Source: Asterias rubens (taxonomy: Eukaryota > Echinodermata > Asteroidea > Forcipulatida > Asteriidae). From it: a DNA stretch of 64,000 bases. Location: contig NC_047078.1 of NCBI RefSeq assembly GCF_902459465.1, positions 5,046,333 to 5,110,332 of the forward strand, given 5' to 3'. Under the pieces are notes generated by a model, which saw only the letters and a program-made list of their open reading frames with translations, was not told the DNA's origin and did not search any database. Below are positions 59,378 to 64,000 of this stretch, piece by piece; within the stretch, counting starts at the first letter, position 1, and every line of letters starts with the position of its first letter. The translations under genes were made by a program, and so were the position numbers.

Positions 59378-59600
59378 GGCGTGGTACCCATTAATGGTTG
59401 TGTCACGTGTACATTGGAAGAAGAAGCCATGTTGGCCAGATTTGTTGTGGTGTGGCAATTGTTTGCCAATTAATTACTTCGGGCGTGGTGTCCAGTAATG
59501 GTTGAGGTCACGTGTTCATGGGAAGAAGAATCCAGGTACTGGGCAAATTTGATGAGTGTTATGTGGGCAGAAGAAGCCAAGTACTGGCCAAACACTTGTG
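59378..59600. repeat. ~102-bp tandem repeat, 2-3 copies
   Basis: GGGCGTGGTACCCATTAATGG is followed 102 bases later by GGGCGTGGTGTCCAGTAATGG. Both are followed by GTCACGTG and GGAAGAAGAA. A third partial unit starts near 59,551. Confidence 0.7.
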
Positions 59601-59718
59601 GGGTCATGTGTACCCTGAGCTATTTTTATGTGTGTCACTGGCTAGCCATAAGTTTTTCGGCAACCTTCACAATTTTTGTTTTGGAAATAAAACAGTTTTC
59701 AGTGGCTGTGGCAATCAA

Positions 59719-60265
59719 TCAAAATATAATTTGTCTGCTTGTTTTATTCGTATCTGAGTATAATGAGATTACTGGATTAAAACTATTTGTCAAAAGACAG
59801 CACACTGTCCAAATCTGATTAATGGAGCCGTGCATGGTCAGAGGAATCGCACTGTCAAAAATACGAAATTTCTTGACATTGTTTATCGCCCTTTCGACAT
59901 GGATTCTCTCTGCTGCTATTTGCTGTGTCTCAATGGTCTCATCTTCTTCAAACTGCTTCCTTTCTTTGAGGAAGGCAGGGATATTTAGTTTGACACCCAT
60001 TGGCTTTAGCAAATCATCAATTGTGAAACCACGGTCTGCCATCACAACATCACCCTTTTGAAACAGCTTGGGATCCAGAAACCCACTCCGTATAACTGTT
60101 TCTCTATCTGACATTGATCCAGGATACAGTTGACTTAATGAATGTTATTGCACCACTAGGTGCGATACCCAGGAGTCCTTTGTAAGTTATATGATGCTTA
60201 TAGTTTGACCAAAACATACTTTGGAGCATCAGAGAATCTGGGATCTGTGCAAATATTTCAGATAT
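59719..60265 (-). pseudogene. DDE transposase remnant (DDE_Tnp_4-like), frameshifted
   Basis: Read right to left: EIFAQIPDSLMLQSMFWSNY, KHHITYKGLLGIAPSGAITF, a 1-base frameshift near 60,125 (YPGSMSDRE lies in the neighbouring frame), then SGFLDPKLFQKGDVVMADRG and FTIDDLLK (second catalytic Asp), ETQQIAAERIHVERAINNV (catalytic Glu), and IWTVCCLLTN. This order fits the DDE_Tnp_4 family (HARBI/IS4EU/ISL2EU-type elements). The first catalytic Asp and the DNA-binding N-terminus are missing; homology breaks at about 60,265, where a segment shared with 34.1-34.45 kb begins. Confidence 0.82.
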
Positions 60266-60289
60266 TTTAAATTTAGATGAAATAAATGA

Positions 60290-60600
60290 GTGTAAATTAT
60301 GTCGGTAGGATACCTTATTCCACGAAACAAGTCGTCTTGATAAGATAAATAATGTTGGTAATGAAATATGTGGGATGGCACTCCTGGAGCTCCGTAGGTT
60401 TACTTCCGTTATCGGAAATCCCCACCAGGCTATCTGGAAATTCCCAATGAGAAACTGAAACTGCAATTCTACCGAATCCAAGCTGTGGGAGCTATTGAAA
60501 TAATGTTCGTGTTGACAAAAGAGACGGTCGTGTTGGCGTTGGTGACCTCTATGCCGATTCATTTTGTTCGTTCTCTCGCCGTCATGTCCCAACACCTCTT
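60290..60600 (-). mobile_element. Transposon flank shared with 34.1-34.45 kb
   Basis: TTCCACGAAACAAGTCGTC ... TGTTCGTGTTGACAAAAGAG is present in both places in the same orientation. It directly abuts the transposase remnant, so it is probably the end or 5' region of the same element family. Confidence 0.65.
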
Positions 60601-61004
60601 TGTCCTTTCATGTTTTGCAAAAAAATATATCTGGGTTATGGGTTTTATTATTATTATGTGTAGTCTCTCGCCCTCTCCTTCTAGTTTTATTAATGCTATT
60701 TTTAAATGCCTTTGATAATGTTTTCACAGAACCTCGGGTAAGTATAACCCAAAATGACTATTCTTTGTCCCCGATGCAAATTAGCATATTAAATCGTTTG
60801 CAGTACCCCCTTGCCAGGTCTAGCAAGGCCTGGACCAGCCCTGGCCCGGTGGTTTGATGCTAGTTGGGATCGGTGTATATGGGTAAAAACCAAAATGAAT
60901 ATGCTTTATAGCGATACAAATTAACATAACAATATTTTGCAGTACCCGTTGCAAAAACCTAGGATTCGAACTGCCTCTAGCCACAGGCAGTCGGTGGTCA
61001 GTTA
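60601..61004. other. No gene recognised
   Basis: Unassigned. Two short similar phrases (ACCCAAAATGA ... GATGCAAATTAGCATA and ACCAAAATGA ... GATACAAATTAACATA) are about 140 bases apart. Confidence 0.35.
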
Positions 61005-61336
61005 TGCAAAGGCACTATTGGTAATTACTCAAAATAATTATCAGCATAAAACCTTTCTTGGTGACGAGTAATGGGGAAAGGTTGATAGAATACAACATTG
61101 TGAAAAACGGCTCCCTCTGAAGTAACGTAGTTTTTGAGAAAGAAGTAATTTGCCACGAAATTGATTTCGAGACCTCAGATTTATAATTTGAGGTCTCGAA
61201 ATCAAGCATCTGAAAGCAGGCAACTTCGATGACCGATTGAGCTCAAATTTTCACAGGTTTGTTAATTCATGCAGATGGGAATCACAAAGTGAGAAGACTG
61301 CTCGTTGACAGTTACCAATAATGTCCAGTGTCTTTT
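61005..61336 (+). mobile_element. MITE family 1 copy
   Basis: AAAGGCACTATTGGTAATTAC (the left end has lost part of the inverted repeat), central GATTTCGAGACCTCAG / GAGGTCTCGAAATC hairpin, right end ACCAATAATGTCCAGTG. Confidence 0.8.
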
Positions 61337-61719
61337 TAATTGTTAATAATTGCTAAACTGAAGAGAAAAACACAGTCATGCAATTAAGTTCGAATAAAAG
61401 GTACAAAGGCCAGTAACGGTTTACGTACGTATTCACAGAAACATGTATACGTAATGGGGTGTATATCTGTAGGCTGGAGATTCCCGGCCTGATGAAAAAC
61501 ATACACGTTACCCAAGTTGGAAAACCCCCTGGTGATTATTGTTTGCGTGGCTGTGTGTAAGGTACGCATTTCGCTTGCTGTGTTCAACGTATGGAGATAT
61601 TATAGGGAATTCTCGTTCCATTTCTCGTACCGTTCAAAATAATTGTTTTGATTTTGTTTTTGTTTTTGTTTTTGGAGCTCAATATTTTAGTATTTTTACT
61701 ACTATAATTTTTTGAACAG

Positions 61720-62117
61720 GATGTTATCATCAATCATGATTGGCATATTGGTAATAATAAGACTGATTCCAGCTGCATGCACCAGTGGCATCTCTCCGAC
61801 GCACGTTGAATTCGAGAGAGGCAGTCGAGGGGTTGTACCTTGTCCTGATATTGTGGATAGAGGCTATTCAGCAAGTGACATCGAAGCAATCTACTGGTAT
61901 TTCTTACCGAAGGGAAGCTCGCATTCCCCGGAAAGTATAATAACATATTTCCGCGGAGTTACTACCCATCAAAGCAGTAACACTGAGCGGTATGACATTC
62001 AAAATACTTCGTTGGTGATCACCAATGTAACTGTGTCAGCAGAAGGCACATATAGCTACAGATATGTGTCATGGTATAAAGCGCCCAAAGATGGATCAGT
62101 TGATGTTTCTGAAAAGG
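61720..62117 (+). CDS. Inverted paralog of the Ig receptor first exon; second V-domain cysteine lost
   Basis: ATG at 61,721 directly follows TTTTTTGAACAG, as in the 8.7-kb copy. The signal peptide MLSSIMIGILVII and V-type domain (GVVPC, AIYWYFLPKGSSHS, SLVITNVTVSAEGTY) are intact without stops, and the exon ends AAAGG|GTGAGT in phase 1. The F-strand Y-x-C motif is SYRY instead of SCTF, so the canonical disulfide cannot form. Homology with the minus-strand gene extends about 110 bases upstream. It could be a functional variant, a decoy or an early pseudogene; downstream exons beyond 63,035 were not found. Confidence 0.62.
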
Positions 62118-62257
62118 GTGAGTATGGGTTCTTAACAATTGAATTCTTAAAGTGTTCTGTATTGTAACCTGGAAGAGTGGAGTCAAGTATTGAAAACTTG
62201 TATGAGACATATTTCTAATCTAGCACAATGTAATGGGTTACAATGTGATGTGGTGCA

Positions 62258-62410
62258 TAAAGGCCGAGTTATAGTCGGTCGCGCGATGGTCGGGCGTCGG
62301 AAATCTTGACGCGCGATCATAAAAAGACACGGTTTTAGGCCTCAGTCTTAGGATTGCGCGTAAGATTTCCGTCGCGCGACCATCGCGCGACCGACTATAA
62401 ACCGGCCTTA
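62258..62410. mobile_element. ~153-bp hairpin MITE (GTCGGTCGCGCGATGG arms)
   Basis: TAAAGGCCGAGTTATAGTCG and the right-end TAAGGCCGGTTTATAGTCG (reverse-complemented) are inverted, and the match continues through GGTCGCGCGATGGTCG. It is CpG-rich against an AT-rich background, and TAA at both ends fits a short target duplication. It lies in the intron after the paralogous Ig exon. Confidence 0.85.
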
Positions 62411-62656
62411 ATGCTGTCGATCACGCCAGGAACGCCAATGCAAGCCCCTTCTGTCTTTACGATTAGTGCACTGTGTGTCCTTTTAATTGCGTAATACAGC
62501 ACACGGGACCAACGGCTTAAGTCCCATCCGAAGGACGCAGCAATAATGGTTCAGTGTCTTGCTAAAGGAGAGTGTCACGACTCCCGAACCCAAACTCTAC
62601 TGAACAGAAACACTGGCGCTTCAGTCAGGTGCTCTTATCCGCTCGGCCGCGACACG
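62411..62656 (-). mobile_element. tRNA-headed SINE (Ser/Leu-like head)
   Basis: On the minus strand the 5' end reads GTCGCGGCCGAGCGGATAAG (A box GGCCGAGCGG) and later GGGTTCGGGAGTC (B-box-like), followed by a body containing GACACTGAACCATTATTGC and CGTCCTTCGGATGGGAC. It begins where the hairpin MITE ends. Confidence 0.7.
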
Positions 62657-62987
62657 CAAATGCTTTCACTGAATTGCTTGCACGGTGTATGATCGTACAA
62701 CTTTAACTTACCTTCAAATGTGTTTGAGAAGTCAAACTCTTAAATAAAGTTTAATATTTCAAAGAATTATATTTGGAGAAATATAGTTTGCTTATGTAAT
62801 ATCTTTGCAAGAATTAAAGTTCTTGAATGTTGTTCGAAACGTACACTCCATGTGACCTAGTTTAAAAACTATGTTTTACTGATGGATTCATAGAAGGGTT
62901 AGACCTACTGAGTATTTTGTAACTCATGTGAGAACAAAAACCAAGTTCAATCCGTAGAAGTTCTCACACTGCACAATCGTTGTTCAG

Positions 62988-63035
62988 ATACTTTGACAAA
63001 TTTGTCATCAGGCGAAGTCATTTCCAAGATTAATG
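62988..63035 (+). CDS. 48-bp exon of the inverted Ig paralog
   Basis: Acceptor TCGTTGTTCAG, donor ATG|GTATATT, 48 bases, phase 1 to phase 1, encoding DTLTNLSSGEVISKIN (first residue split across the junction). A matching block is in the first intron of the minus-strand gene at about 7,260-7,300 (CATCAGGTGAGGTCATTTCC), but there the frame contains a TGA and no acceptor is visible. Confidence 0.5.
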
Positions 63036-63619
63036 GTATATTAATACTGAACGAATGTTAAGTAATACTTGCTGCTGTTTGACAATATTTTATTCCCTCT
63101 TTTTTAAAAGAAGTGAGCGACATTGGGCAAACGTTGGGCAAATCATTCGTAATGTGATTTCATCTTATATGTTGGCTACACTGGGTGGGTTTGATTAGCT
63201 TCACCACCGGGTTGACCCCTGTGTGCTCATCCGTGTGACGTTTTTTTTTTCCAGGACGAACGTGTGCAGACTCACTTTATTCCTGAAAAAAAAAACATCA
63301 CTCACCCAGTGTTGTTGTCCATATGTCACTTTTGTTAATTTTAATAATTGCAATTGCTGGTGAAATGGTGCACATTGGGGTCTTGTCCAGGCTTTAATTT
63401 TTAATTGTTCATATAATAATGATTACATTTATATAGCGCTTTATACTATCTTTAAAGTCACCTGGAAGTGGTATTTTTTCAAAATAAAGCTTTTGTCACC
63501 AATATATGTGTTTTGATGAGTGGAATCTGAATAAACAGTTAACTAAGGTTTTACAAAATCAGTTCTTATGTTATTTACAAATTTAAGAGTAGACCCCGAC
63601 CCGAGAGGGCGCTGTTCGT
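63036..63619. other. No further exon recognised
   Basis: Contains a T11 run and a tail-like ATTACATTTATATAGCGCTTTA near 63,429 that resembles a LINE 3' end. No Ig domain sequence was found. Confidence 0.35.
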
Positions 63620-63881
63620 GACGTCAATCGAGGCAGACGTTGCCTGTAATGCGTAGAGTAAACACAATTGCAAAGTGCATGTACGGACCAAGTCGTGAGT
63701 TTGTACATTTCAAAAGAAATATTGTTGTTTTTTTTCCAACAATGCCGACCATCCAGGCGTATTGCTGCTGAATGCAGAAAAACACTTTTTGAAATGTACC
63801 AACTCACGACTTGGACGTACATGTACTTTGCACGTGTGTTTACTATACGCATTGCGGGCAAAGTCTGCCTCGATTGACGTC
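63620..63881. mobile_element. Foldback element with ~95-bp inverted arms
   Basis: GACGTCAATCGAGGCAGACG ... CCAAGTCGTGAGTTTGTACA is mirrored by GTACCAACTCACGACTTGG ... GTCTGCCTCGATTGACGTC. The loop is about 70 bases. The arms are roughly 85% identical by eye. Confidence 0.85.
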
Positions 63882-64000
63882 ACAAAAGGGGTAGGCGGAG
63901 TCAGCCCCCCAAACAACTTTATCTATTTTTTAAACATATAAATCGTTACAAACATTTACTAAAAAAATTGTTTTATTGTTCGTAAGCATATACTCTTATG

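Noticed and set aside
60485..60715. Plus-strand frame opposite the transposase
   Set aside because: It is antisense to transposon sequence shared with 34.1 kb; its hydrophobic run is fortuitous.

Overview
This window looks like nuclear DNA of a marine invertebrate, most likely an echinoderm and probably a sea star. It is AT-rich and intron-bearing, with no long open reading frames and no bacterial operon structure. It is packed with short inverted-repeat DNA elements. The commonest family here (ends AAAGGCAGTGGACACTATTGG, at least eight copies) is one I associate from memory with forcipulate sea-star genomes. The species-level placement is inference.

Layout: 0-4 kb holds a tRNA-like fragment at the left edge, a ~179-bp tandem array rich in GACGTC palindromes, a foldback element, and unassigned sequence. 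At 4.0-8.8 kb on the minus strand lies the best host gene. It is an immunoglobulin-superfamily receptor with a signal-peptide/V-type exon, two exons that together make a C2-type domain, and a transmembrane exon, all joined by phase-1 introns; a LINE fragment sits in its first intron. The 9-31 kb stretch is a repeat desert: dispersed repeats in direct and inverted copies, a ~150-bp array, a nearly perfect 1.7-kb tandem duplication, hairpin minisatellites, inverted-repeat elements and one orphan histone-type 3' stem-loop. At 30.7-32.2 kb there is a TIR transposon whose ends are arrays of a CGACTAGTCG palindrome. The 33-43 kb stretch is again dispersed repeats, including inverted copies of the 22-25 kb family.

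From 43.8 to 53.0 kb on the plus strand lies a large, decayed multi-exon gene (C2H2 finger, a conserved transposon-associated domain, then a SAMD3-like 3' half). It is split by a 4.0-kb TIR element that has tandem arrays in both arms and a LINE inside. Left end, right end and a 2-bp AT target duplication can be read because the host reading frame resumes exactly. Next come a degenerate Penelope-like retroelement with RT and GIY-YIG domains (54.3-56.9 kb), SAP-domain exons (57.4-58.2 kb) and a convergent broken DDE transposase (59.7-60.3 kb); the last two may be remnants of one transposon.

At 61.7-63.0 kb, in the opposite orientation to the 4-9 kb gene, there is a second copy of the immunoglobulin first exon and part of its introns. 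Its second V-domain cysteine is replaced by tyrosine. The window ends with a hairpin MITE, a tRNA-headed SINE and a foldback element. Apart from the receptor gene and its paralog, every coding remnant appears mobile-element related or decayed.
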